Under the pieces are notes generated by a model. That model was not told the origin of the DNA. It ran no database searches and saw only the letters and a list, made by a program, of their open reading frames with translations. A stretch of 10,392 nucleotides of DNA from Symbiodinium natans. Its lineage: Eukaryota; Sar; Dinophyceae; Suessiales; Symbiodiniaceae. The stretch lies in the NCBI GenBank assembly GCA_905221605.1, contig CAJNDS010000129.1, forward strand, positions 209,001 to 219,392, read 5' to 3'. The position numbers were made by a program, and so were the translations under genes. Of the stretch, positions 1 to 6,941 are shown in pieces. Each line of letters starts with the position of its first letter. Position 1 is the stretch's first letter.

Positions 1-91
1 TTCTGAGAAGTGCCTCCATTGTCGGATTTCAGGGCGCGGATCAAGGGCATGTGAACTTTGGCGAAGTGTTGAGTTTATGACGGAGAGCTGT

Positions 92-116
92 CCCTAAACC
101 CTAAACCCTAAACCCT
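92..116 (-). repeat. Telomere-like array (CCCTAAA)
   Basis: About 3.5 units of CCCTAAA on the + strand. Confidence 0.95.
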
Positions 117-350
117 GTGGGGTCACCTCTTAGAGCCAGGATTTGTCTCCGTGCACAGCCCTGACCACTTGCGCAACACGTTTGAAGCAATGACCAAGTG
201 GTCATGGTTTGCCCGATGCTTGACAGCAGCAAGTGCATGGTGGCCAAGATTACGTCCATAGCGGTTCCATCTCAGTTTGGTTCTGTTCGTTTGATTGAAG
301 AACTTTGCCAACCGGGCGATCATGCGCAACTTTTATTCGAGGACGTTTTG
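112..350 (+). pseudogene. Possible frameshifted coding relic, unrecognised
   Basis: Two adjoining short frames read like ordinary protein. Frame 112-261 gives FVSVHSPDHLRNTFEAMTK near 142-198. A different frame, open from 186 to the stop at 348-350, gives VVMVCPMLDSSKCMVAKI, then FGSVRLIEELCQPGDHAQLL. The switch near 198 looks like a single small indel. I do not recognise the family; FGSxxLIEEL is faintly like a Pumilio-type helix but too short to claim. It may be chance. Confidence 0.22.
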
Positions 351-789
351 TGATTTGTGGAATCTTATCCTCAAAACACATCAACCCGAAACCAACAGCG
401 GCCTGCATAAGCCCGGTATTGCGCCTGTAAGGCTTAGACATCCCCCTGGCGCTGCACTTCTGGGCCTTCGCCTGAGAACTTCCCTGGCCTTGAGCGCTCT
501 ACACCCGTTCAGGGGCTAGGGCTAGGGGAGGTTTCCTCGTGCTTGGGTTTGCTACCTTACAGTAACTTACAGTACGAAGCTCAGTAAAACCCTGAATCAA
601 GACCCAAACTTTGGAACTGTAGTCCAAAAGTACACTATAGGTCTACTGGGCTTCTACGGAAGAGTTGAATTAAGGCCTAGGGTTTGGGGCTGAAATGGTT
701 CGGGCTTCTGCGTCTGCATGGAGTTGGGGATCCCCCAACCTGAGGATTGCTTAATTCCCTAAGCCGAGCACCGAATTTGGGGATTGCCG
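351..789. other. No gene seen
   Basis: Mixed-composition DNA with no convincing frame. It contains short GGGCTAGGGCTAGGGG telomere-like degenerate units (511-528), a near-perfect 10-bp tandem CTTACAGTAA/CTTACAGTAC near 555-575, and the near-palindrome TTGGGGATCCCCCAA near 724-739. Confidence 0.6.
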
Positions 790-836
790 GTTTAGGGTTT
801 AGGGTTTAGGGTTTAGGGTTTAGGGTTTAGGGTTTA
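790..836 (+). repeat. Telomere-like array (TTTAGGG)
   Basis: Six perfect TTTAGGG units (791-832) with partial flanks. Confidence 0.97.
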
Positions 837-1123
837 CTCTCATCCGCGCGAGCGACACCAAGCGATGCTTCCCTGGCCGAGTAGCTCCCAGCTTCAGCCC
901 CACAGGCCTTAAGCACTCGTCTTTTAGCTTCCCAGAGGCTCCGGTATCTCTTAAACTGAGGAACAGTCCTTAAGTCATCTGAAGATTATTCCTTGTTGCT
1001 AAGATAAATTTTGAGGAATGCTTCCTAAGTAAGGGATATTAGAATTTCTAGGATGGTCTTGGCACCAAGGCGGTCAATCTGCGAAATCGTTTGATCTTCA
1101 AGTGCCCAGAAGGCTGTGGGGGC
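837..1123. other. No gene seen
   Basis: Unique-looking DNA between two TTTAGGG arrays. No coding-like frame, no RNA gene and no strong inverted repeat noticed. Confidence 0.55.
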
Positions 1124-1206
1124 TTGGGGTTTAGCGTTTTGGTTTTAGGGTTTAGGGTTTAGGGTTTAGGGTTTAGGGTTTAGGGTTTAGGGTTTAGGGT
1201 TTGGGG
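1124..1206 (+). repeat. Telomere-like array (TTTAGGG)
   Basis: Eight perfect units (1144-1199) flanked by decayed TTTGGGG and TTTAGCG-type units on both sides. Confidence 0.97.
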
Positions 1207-2018
1207 TGGAGGAGTGGTTGAGGGCACCTCGAAAGTTGTCAGTGCAGAAAGCACTGCCCAGCTCATGCAAACTCTTTGGTGTGCACAGTTGGGAAAGTTT
1301 TCTACTCCCTGAGCCTCGAAGCCCACAAGTGCTCAGCCTCCGAAGGCAAAAACCGACCATGATCTTATGTCGAAGCCCAAATCCGACAATGAACATATGA
1401 AGATCTATTGCGAGCCTTTGCAAGGTCCATGCTGCAGCGGCTCTGGATTTGCTCGAGGTTTAGGGTCATGATCCTTTCAATTGTTTAGGGTTTTGTCATA
1501 GCCGCCATAGCCGCTGTGAGGAGCAGAGAAAGACGTGCAAGCGCTGCATGGCTTTGCACCTTTCTGTGTTTTCGATTCTCAACTTGCTGCTAACTAGTTG
1601 CAAGTGGGCACCGAAACTGTGCTGCGGCTGCTGTCCTTCATGTGGAGGTCGACTTCTTCCCTTCCCGCCTACCTGGTCCTACATCCGACACATTACAGAA
1701 GTTGCCTGGGCACAGAACCAGGCAGGCCTTGACAGAGTTGTTGCTGCCTCCTGTTTCCAGCGATGAAGTCTAGGTATCTAGGCCATTTAGGTCCCTGAGC
1801 ACCACTACAGCTAGCAAGACTGTGGTCATGATCACCAGCTTCTCCTTGAACATGGCATAAGTCCCTGAACAGCTTCCCACATCCCTATATGCCTTGGGAC
1901 TCTTGGATCGCAGGTGCTGAAGAAGCAGGCGGTTGGCGAGTCTGCTTGCCAGGTGAAAGTGCCATTCGAAGCTTGGCTTGCGGGAGGGCCGGTGCCAGAT
2001 TCGAACTGCAAGGGTCTC
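1207..2018. other. No gene seen
   Basis: This 0.8 kb has two isolated TTTAGGG units (about 1459-1466 and 1483-1490). A 72-residue frame at 1548-1766 is Leu/Cys-rich at its start and has no recognisable domain; it begins at an ATG but lacks other support. Confidence 0.5.
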
Positions 2019-2081
2019 GGGTTTAGGGTTTAGGATTTAGGGTTTAGGGTTTAAGGTTTAGGGTTTAGGGTTTAGGTTTGG
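2019..2081 (+). repeat. Telomere-like array (TTTAGGG), lightly decayed
   Basis: About eight to nine units, including the variants TTTAGGA, TTTAAGG and a short TTTAGG. Confidence 0.95.
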
Positions 2082-2173
2082 GCCAGTTTGGGCCCGCTTA
2101 CGGAACGGCCCCCGTACCTCCATGGCGCGCAGGCGTCGCGCACCGACTACCGTCGGCCTTACACCCTGAACCC

Positions 2174-2209
2174 GAAGTGCTTATCCCGTTGTTCCAAAAC
2201 AAGCACTTC
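2174..2209. repeat. Hairpin-forming inverted repeat
   Basis: GAAGTGCTT (2174-2182) and AAGCACTTC (2201-2209) are perfect 9-bp arms around an 18-nt spacer. It lies ahead of a CCCTAAA array, in a short stretch between two oppositely oriented arrays. Confidence 0.7.
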
Positions 2210-2217
2210 TTGAGTCA

Positions 2218-2235
2218 CCCTAAACCCTAAACCCT
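2218..2235 (-). repeat. Telomere-like array (CCCTAAA), short
   Basis: Two full CCCTAAA units plus CCCT. Confidence 0.9.
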
Positions 2236-2391
2236 TTGGAGCTCAGGAGCATCTTGATGGAGACTTCTCCCTCCAAGTACAGGCTCCTCTTCCTCCGGGC
2301 GAGGTCTTGCGAATTCAGAACCCCGAGGACCATCAGGGCATCAGATTTTGGGGGTGTGGGTTGTCAAGGGGGATATAGGGTCTTAGGGTTG

Positions 2392-2492
2392 CCCTAAACC
2401 CTAAACCCTAAACCCTAAACCCTAAACCCGAAACCCGAAACCCGAAACCCGAAACCCGAAACCCGAAACCCGAAACCCGAAACCCGAAACCC
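2392..2492 (-). repeat. Telomere-like array with a CCCGAAA variant block
   Basis: Five perfect CCCTAAA units (2392-2426) are followed without a break by nine perfect CCCGAAA units (2427-2489). The change is sharp, with no mixing of the two unit types. Confidence 0.98.
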
Positions 2493-2563
2493 AATTCAGA
2501 AGCTCAATATTTCGTCACCAGCGACCCTTGGATGCCCAGGACCCTGTGGTGAACAAGTCCACT

Positions 2564-2640
2564 TTGGATCCCCATTGTGCCTGGCTCAGCTAACCCTAAA
2601 ACCCTAAACCCTAAAACCCTAATATCACCCTAAAGCCCTT
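2564..2640. repeat. Array-abutting short repeat, copy A, plus CCCTAAA/CCCTAAAA array
   Basis: TTGGATCCCCATTGTGC starts at 2564 and continues TGGCTCAG into CTAACCCTAAAACCCTA. The array (2591-2640) mixes seven- and eight-base units and decays into CCCTAAAGCCCTTA. Copy B is at 2766. Confidence 0.8.
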
Positions 2641-2765
2641 ACCGTCGCTTCGTGAATCCTACTTCTTCCGCCTTTGCAAAAAGCAAGCCCTGTGCCAGCG
2701 GTGGCCTTGGCCCTCCTAAGGGCCAACTCAGAGTAGATGCGAAGAGGATCTGCTTGTAGAAGCTC

Positions 2766-2836
2766 TTGGATCCCCATCGTGCTGGCTTAGAGCTAGCCCT
2801 AAGCCCTAAAGCCTAAAATCCTTAACCCTAAACCCC
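2766..2836. repeat. Array-abutting short repeat, copy B, plus degenerate CCCTAAA array
   Basis: TTGGATCCCCATCGTGC starts near 2766 and continues TGGCTTAGAGCTAGCCCTAA. It matches copy A apart from a few substitutions and a 2-bp indel. The following array is strongly degenerate (AAGCCCTAAAGCCTAAAATC). Confidence 0.78.
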
Positions 2837-3146
2837 TTTGTAGAAGCCGGAGTTAAGGCCTTCAGAAATGTGACGTGTGGTGGTTTCGTGAGGGCGGGCA
2901 CGTGATGTGTTTCGGCGCAAGCCCGAAGCTGGCGCGCCGACTGCGCAAGTGGGTAGAGCATCCGCCGCTTGTGTCATGAACTGGAATTCCCAAAGACGGC
3001 AACGTTGTTGCAGGAATTCCTCTGACCGGAGGATTGCATGCGTGGGTTCATGGCCCCTGAAGTCTGCCCCCAAAACGCTCGTCAGTATGGGCGTTTGAAA
3101 TTATAAGACCCTGCAGGGAGGTGCCTTTGGCAGCAAAAAGTCCATG
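2837..3146. other. No gene seen
   Basis: Overlapping frames on both strands (2907-3098 + and 2828-3073 -) have no family resemblance. GGAATTCC occurs twice, about 30 bp apart, near 2983 and 3012. Confidence 0.5.
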
Positions 3147-3563
3147 GTAGACAGGACCTCGTCAAGGGACCTTTAAGCTAGCAAGGGACCCCAAGTTAGA
3201 GCCCCCCCCCACCCTCAAGATCAGCAGAGTCCGATTTACGATGGGCACGATTCGGCTCATGAACCACATCGCGTTGGCTAGCAGTTTCAACTTCGCGCCA
3301 CGACCGCTTACCTGCTGGTTCTCCCTAAACCACCCTTGGAACTAGGAAATCGGGGAGATTCGGGTTCCCACAAGGGGACTACATCGCGTGCCCCCCGGAT
3401 CCCGCAGTCCCTACTGAGAACCCGCGAGATTGCAGACCATTGCCAGTAGCAAAAGAAAGGCTGGGCACTGACACATTGGTTTTGCTATCCGAAGCACGGG
3501 AAGGGTTTCAAGGAAGTCGAGACTGAATCACATGTCTGTGGGAACGATTGCATGAACAGGTGC

Positions 3564-3603
3564 TTAGGGTTTAGGGTTTAGGGTTTTGGGTTTTGGGTTT
3601 AAG
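3564..3603 (+). repeat. Telomere-like array inserted in repeat copy 1
   Basis: Three TTAGGG/TTTAGGG units, then two TTTTGGG units. The matching place in copy 2 (7616-7618) has only AGG. Confidence 0.93.
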
Positions 3604-3635
3604 CATATTCCAGGCGTTGCGGTCGGCTGTTGTAT

Positions 3636-3675
3636 GTGGGACGATACGATGTCGATGTTCATCGTATCGTCCCAC
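3636..3675. repeat. Perfect 16-bp-stem hairpin
   Basis: GTGGGACGATACGATG (3636-3651) and CATCGTATCGTCCCAC (3660-3675) are exact reverse complements around an 8-nt loop. In repeat copy 2 only one arm-like sequence remains (GTGGGACGATACCATG, near 7657-7672). Confidence 0.93.
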
Positions 3676-3704
3676 GTTGCTGATCGGTCCAAATACGAAA
3701 GCCC

Positions 3705-4207
3705 AGCTGCACAAACTCTCGCTATTCTATGTCTGTGATCTTTCCTGTTCTGTTAGGTTTTGAAAGAAGCAAGTTCGAGAGCACTAGAGCATTGACAATT
3801 TCAAACAGTTGGGTTGAGTTACCCCAGGAATTTATCCATGTGAAGTCGGGGGTGGTCATGCGAACTATAGGTTCACACGTAACGTTTTATGTACTTCAGA
3901 ACGGCCATTGCAAAGAAGAAGCAAAAACCAGCTTAACCAACGCGGGAATCATATGTGTAGCACTAGGGACTTAACTATCTGCTGATTTGTCCGGGGAGTT
4001 CAGGGCTATGGTCGCTAGCAAGGGTGATTTTTCCTGTTGAGTTTTCTGCTTAACATGATGGTCTTTCACTTCCAGAGTTCTTCCGGATCACATCAGGGCT
4101 TGCAAAGAGGTGGCACATGGACAGTGAGTCGATGGCTGGAAAAGTTCACTACTTGGGTACTTCTGCTTGGCCGATTCATTTGGCTCTCAGTGCTGTATGT
4201 TAAAGGC
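3705..4207. other. No gene recognised upstream of the BTB gene
   Basis: An 81-residue frame (3729-3974) has no recognisable domain. A stretch near 4075-4130 is bounded by CCAG and a GTGAGT-like sequence and could be a non-coding or upstream exon, but nothing ties it to the BTB gene. Confidence 0.4.
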
Positions 4208-4247
4208 AAACCCTAAACCCTAAACCCTCAACCCTAAACCCTAAACC
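4208..4247 (-). repeat. Telomere-like array (CCCTAAA)
   Basis: About five to six units including one CCCTCAA variant. Confidence 0.95.
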
Positions 4248-4366
4248 GACATCAAAGAGGCTTGAAAGAACAACAGGTCCAGATCGTGCACGCCAGTTTG
4301 ATTTTCAAGTTTGTGGGACGTCTGCTTCGCTCAAGCTACAGAACCTGCTGCTTATCCAGGATCGGC

Positions 4367-4410
4367 TCAGGGTTTAGGGTTCAGGGTTTAGGGTTCAGGG
4401 TTCAGGGTTT
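4367..4410 (+). repeat. Telomere-like array alternating TTCAGGG and TTTAGGG
   Basis: The order is TCAGGG, TTTAGGG, TTCAGGG, TTTAGGG, TTCAGGG, TTCAGGG, TTT. The last units contain the in-frame TAA (4410-4412) just ahead of the BTB coding frame, and the array ends 35 bp before the BTB start codon. Confidence 0.95.
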
Positions 4411-4445
4411 AAGGAAGCAGCAGTTCCGCTCAACCATCGGGCCTG

Positions 4446-6855
4446 ATGGCGCAAGAGGAGCTGTTTTGGGCATTTCTGGAGGATGGTTGCCCCCTGGAGG
4501 ATCTCAAGAAGCTGCGCCTTGAGAGCTTCGACTGGAGCTCCCGAGACAGCGATGGGAAGACCATGTTGGTCGTTCATATTCACAGTGCACTGATTAATTC
4601 CTCCAGCTTTCCGGATTCCCTCAGGGCCCTTGAATGGCTCATTGTCTCTGGGGCAAGCATCGAGCAAAAGTGCACAGGTGGTGCTTCCAACTTTTGGTGG
4701 GAAGAGAAACCCCAGGTACCAAAGATCCGTGTGGAGTGCAAAGGGCTCACTTCCATCTCATATGTGCGGGAATTGCAGAGGAAGATGCGCGAACATCTGT
4801 CAGACTGGAAAGACCAAGAGGCTTTCCTGGCAAAGGTTCTGAAATCCTTTGCAGCAGCTTGCGGCTCGCGTGGGGTTGGACCTAGAGTGTCCATCCATGA
4901 GGGCATCGTCGAGTTGTGGGAAAAGTCGTTGGCAGCAAAGGCTTCGCACGACTTGACCATTGAAACGGCTGATGGGATGGTGACAGCACATGCCCACATG
5001 ATGAAAGCAGCGTCACCCGTCGTCAGCGCCATGTTGGAGTCGCCAATGAAGGAAGGGAGAACACAATGTATCGAGATCAAGGATACGTCTAACAAGGCAG
5101 CGTCGCTCTTGCTGGAGATCCTCGGTTTTTTTCGCACAGATGGGTGCATGCAGAAGATTTGTTGCTGAAGCGATCAAGAGTGCTAATGTAGGGCTGACCG
5201 GGGTTTGTGCCGTTGAAAACGTAAAGCCCACTACATTCCCAGAAACCGTAAAGCCCACTCCTGGGAGCGATGCTTCAAGTTTGGGCATTGCACTTGTTGC
5301 CCAGGATCATGTACACGTGCTCGGCACAAGAGGAGCCAGACCGCGAAACGGCTTTGCATGCTTTGGACTTGGCTCATCGCTGGCACGCAGAGGTGGTGGT
5401 CGCGATCTTGGCTGACTTGCTGGCAGGCCCTCAAGCCCTGAGTGGGAAATCTTTTTTCTTTCCAGCTGACACAAGTCCGGGATGGGGCCGTTATTTGTTG
5501 CTTCCCAACATATTTCGCTGACTGCAACTTGTAGTCGTGGAGGTATGATCACCGATGAAAGTTTTCTTGCAATCTCGGAGCATGCTGCCCTCAAGGCGGG
5601 AAGCATCACGTCTGCCATGTCTTATAACAAATAAAAATGATAGAAAAACAAATAGAAATATAAATGTATATGTATATGCATATAGATCTACAGATTTATA
5701 GATATATATAAATATATATGGAGAGAGAGATATAGGATTATAGATATAAGGTATACAGGATTCAAATGTTTGGGCAGGTTTCACTTGGAGGCATCCCCCA
5801 CGGGATTATTTTCGAGCACATGTTTTGCCAATATGTATATGTATACGTGTATACACACATATGCATACACATACACGTACATATACATATACATACACAG
5901 ATGATGTCATATCATATCATGTTTATATGACATATGCTGTGAAATATACCAACTCCTTTGCGATTTCCGCGGGGCAGGGCCTTGAAAGATTGAAAGTTGC
6001 TGCCCAGCGCTTTGGAGCCGAGTCCGAGAAGGTGCAGGCCAACTCGTCTGCGTTGATCTGCTGGTCCTAGTTCTTTAGGGTTTAGGGCTTAGGGTTTAGG
6101 GCTTAGGGTTTGGGGTTTAGGGTGGGTCCTTCCCCCGGTCACGACAAGAACTTGTTATCTATCACGCGACGGGGTTGGAACTCTTTCTTGTCCCCTGATG
6201 GCCCCCGCTGCAAGACCCACCCAAGACTCAAACCCTAAACCCTAAATCCTCAAGGCCAGGATAAATAGAAATTGCAAGCGTTTCATTACGAGCCGCTCGT
6301 GCAATAATCCTTCGTCCTCCACATTGCAAAAAGTCAGACCCCAAAACCACCCACCCCACCAACCCGACAGAAACCCAAACCACTGGAGCAAAAGCAATCA
6401 CAAAACCCGCCAACCCCCCCCCCCCAAAAAAAACCAAAAAAAAAAAAACTCCGGACACAAACCCTATACATTTTCTATTAACCCTAAACCCTAAACCCTA
6501 AACCCTAAACCCTAAACCCTAAACCCTAAACCCTAACTCAAGTTACTGTACAGGTCATTCAGGACAGCAGGCAGACAATGTGATGTCCAGCACTCCGCCC
6601 ATCCAGGCGACAGCCCAACCGCAAAGAATGAGGGTCTCCGATAGTAGGGGTACCTTATTGGGGTCCTTATCCTACTACTAGGGTTTAGGGTTTAGGGTTT
6701 AGGGTTTATTTTGGGGGGTCCCCTAGTATCGTACACCCCCCAAATGTCAGGCTGATCTGAAGGGGGGCCGCCTTCCTGCAGCCGTCGCGCAGCTCTTCCA
6801 TGCGCCGAAGGTCTCGGAGCCCAGTGAGCCGAAGCCCAAGCGCCGGCGGATGTGA
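4446..6855 (+). CDS. BTB/POZ domain protein, five exons
   Basis: Proposed exons are 4446-5116, 5305-5426, 5543-5595, 5978-6049 and 6763-6855, giving 1011 nt and 336 residues. All phases agree and no internal stop appears. Residues 26-76 (FDWSSRDSDGKTML, ALEWLIVSGASIEQKC) resemble a degenerate ankyrin-type unit. The BTB fold starts near 167 (SHDLTIETADG, AHAHMMKAASPVVSAML, MKEG, IEIKD), crosses intron 1 at LLLE|IMYTC, and continues through ETALHALDLAHRW, ILADLLAG, ITDESFLAISEHAALK and GLERLKVAAQRFGAES. The tail GGRLPAAVAQLF ends in PKPKRRRM, a basic nuclear-localisation-like end. BTB domains mediate dimerisation and often recruit substrates to Cul3 ubiquitin ligases; that role here is inference. 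ATG 4446 is the first in frame after an in-frame stop at 4410-4412, but an upstream exon cannot be excluded. Intron starts are GA, GC, GC and GC, all ending in AG. If intron 4 were retained, translation would stop at 6068-6070, giving 312 residues. An intact gene fits better than a pseudogene. Confidence 0.82.
5117..5304 (+). other. BTB gene intron 1 (GA-AG)
   Basis: Removing these 188 nt joins LLLE to IMYTC, the usual BTB sequence, while reading through the junction reaches a stop at 5166-5168. The intron starts GATCCTC and ends TTGCCCAG. The four bases GATC occur at both junctions (5117-5120 and 5305-5308), so the exact cut can slide; GA-AG is the choice that matches known dinoflagellate donors. 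A 13-bp direct repeat (CGTAAAGCCCACT) lies inside at 5220-5232 and 5247-5259. Confidence 0.75.
5427..5542 (+). other. BTB gene intron 2 (GC-AG)
   Basis: These 116 nt start GCCCTCAAG and end GTCGTGGAG. Splicing joins ADLLAG to MITDESF in frame through a split glycine codon (g|gt). Reading on in the exon 2 frame gives low-complexity, non-family sequence, so an intron is the better explanation. AG|G flanks both ends. Confidence 0.75.
5596..5977 (+). other. BTB gene intron 3 (GC-AG), AT-rich
   Basis: These 382 nt start GCGGGAAGC and end CGCGGGGCAG. Splicing joins EHAALK to GLERLKVAAQRF in phase 0. Both ends carry a GCGGG motif. The interior is strongly AT-rich with TATA/CATA microsatellites, in sharp contrast to the GC-rich exons. 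A 9-bp inverted repeat (5904-5912 with 5925-5933) could fold near the 3' end. Confidence 0.78.
5636..5940. repeat. AT-rich microsatellite in intron 3
   Basis: Simple-sequence DNA built from ATATAT, GTATAT, GATATA and ACATAT/ACACAT units, with a short GAGAGA run near 5720-5730. A less biased stretch lies at 5755-5825. Short frames across it translate to repetitive Tyr/Ile/Thr-rich peptides and are not genes. Confidence 0.9.
6074..6122 (+). repeat. Telomere-like array with alternating CTTAGGG units
   Basis: Seven units: TTTAGGG, TTTAGGG, CTTAGGG, TTTAGGG, CTTAGGG, TTTGGGG, TTTAGGG. It lies 24 bp inside intron 4. Confidence 0.96.
6230..6250 (-). repeat. Telomere-like array (CCCTAAA), short
   Basis: Two CCCTAAA units and a decayed TCCT end, inside intron 4. 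Confidence 0.9.
6414..6448. repeat. Poly-C / poly-A tract
   Basis: Twelve C, then eight A, two C and thirteen A, inside intron 4. The surrounding 6330-6450 is C/A-rich on this strand. Confidence 0.95.
6479..6536 (-). repeat. Telomere-like array (CCCTAAA)
   Basis: Seven perfect CCCTAAA units (6482-6530) with partial flanks, inside intron 4. Confidence 0.97.
6679..6708 (+). repeat. Telomere-like array (TTTAGGG)
   Basis: About four units, ending 54 bp before the intron 4 acceptor. Flanks near 6640-6655 (GATAGTAGGGGTACC) and 6718-6732 (GGTCCCCTAGTATC) are imperfect inverted repeats of each other. Confidence 0.95.
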
Positions 6856-6869
6856 GCGACTGTTTGCCA

Positions 6870-6941
6870 CCCTAAACCCTGAACCCTGAACCTAAACCCT
6901 AAACCCTAAACCCTAGACCCTAGACCCTAAACCCTAAACCC
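6870..6941 (-). repeat. Telomere-like array (CCCTAAA), mixed variants
   Basis: About ten units including CCCTGAA (two), a short CCTAAA and CCCTAGA (two adjacent). It starts 15 bp after the BTB stop codon. Confidence 0.96.

Larger units (their letters stand above)
3147..3704 (+). repeat. Dispersed 0.56 kb repeat, copy 1
   Basis: It matches 7151-7735 in the same order and orientation through many shared blocks: GTAGACAGGACCT, AGCAAGGGACCCCAAG, GATCAGCAGAGTCCGA, TTTCAACTTCGCGCCACGAC, CAGTAGCAAAAGAA, TGCTATCCGAA, AACGATTGCATGAACAGG and ATCGGTCCAAAT. It has no coding frame. It contains a run of nine C (3202-3210), a telomere-like array (3564-3603) and a hairpin (3636-3675). It lies about 740 bp upstream of the BTB start codon. 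A non-autonomous transposable element is possible, but I see no clear terminal repeats. Confidence 0.88.
6074..6250. repeat. Imperfect foldback capped by inverted telomere-like arrays
   Basis: The left end is a TTTAGGG array (6074-6122) and the right end a CCCTAAA array (6230-6250), so the caps are inverted relative to each other. Just inside, GGGTGGGTC (6120-6128) pairs perfectly with GACCCACCC (6214-6222). Further in, GACAAGAA (6143-6150) pairs with TTCTTGTC (6185-6192). The arms differ in length and have mismatches between these blocks. It lies entirely inside intron 4 of the BTB gene. Confidence 0.5.
6050..6762 (+). other. BTB gene intron 4 (GC-AG) with four telomere-like arrays
   Basis: These 713 nt start GCGTTGATC and end ATCTGAAG. 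Splicing joins AESEKVQANSS to GGRLPAAVAQLF in phase 0, which restores a basic, family-like C-terminus. Other phase-0 donors exist upstream (GT at 6032, GC after 6037), so the exact donor is less certain than the acceptor. The intron holds arrays at 6074-6122 (TTTAGGG), 6230-6250 (CCCTAAA), 6479-6536 (CCCTAAA) and 6679-6708 (TTTAGGG), plus an imperfect foldback and C/A homopolymers. Confidence 0.68.

Noticed and set aside
1-80. C-terminal exon of an upstream gene ending at TGA 78-80
   Set aside because: Two frames are open here and neither shows family resemblance; the stretch is too short to judge.
1990-2015. tRNA fragment on the - strand, suggested by GATTCGAAC
   Set aside because: The T-stem does not pair well and no acceptor or anticodon stem could be found around it.
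4171-4195. Relict dinoflagellate spliced leader (CATTTGGCTC)
   Set aside because: Only a short core agrees with the leader, with indels. A similar weak match (ATTCGGCTCATG) occurs in the dispersed repeat, so chance is likely.
4580-5149. 189-residue frame on the - strand
   Set aside because: Antisense shadow of BTB exon 1; the + strand frame has clear BTB motifs.
5117-5168. Natural end of the BTB protein at the stop 5166-5168
   Set aside because: The last 16 residues of that frame do not resemble BTB, while downstream exons continue the fold exactly where it breaks off.
5825-6070. 81-residue + strand frame treated as a separate gene
   Set aside because: Its first half is microsatellite translation. 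Its second half is exon 4 of the BTB gene running on into intron 4.
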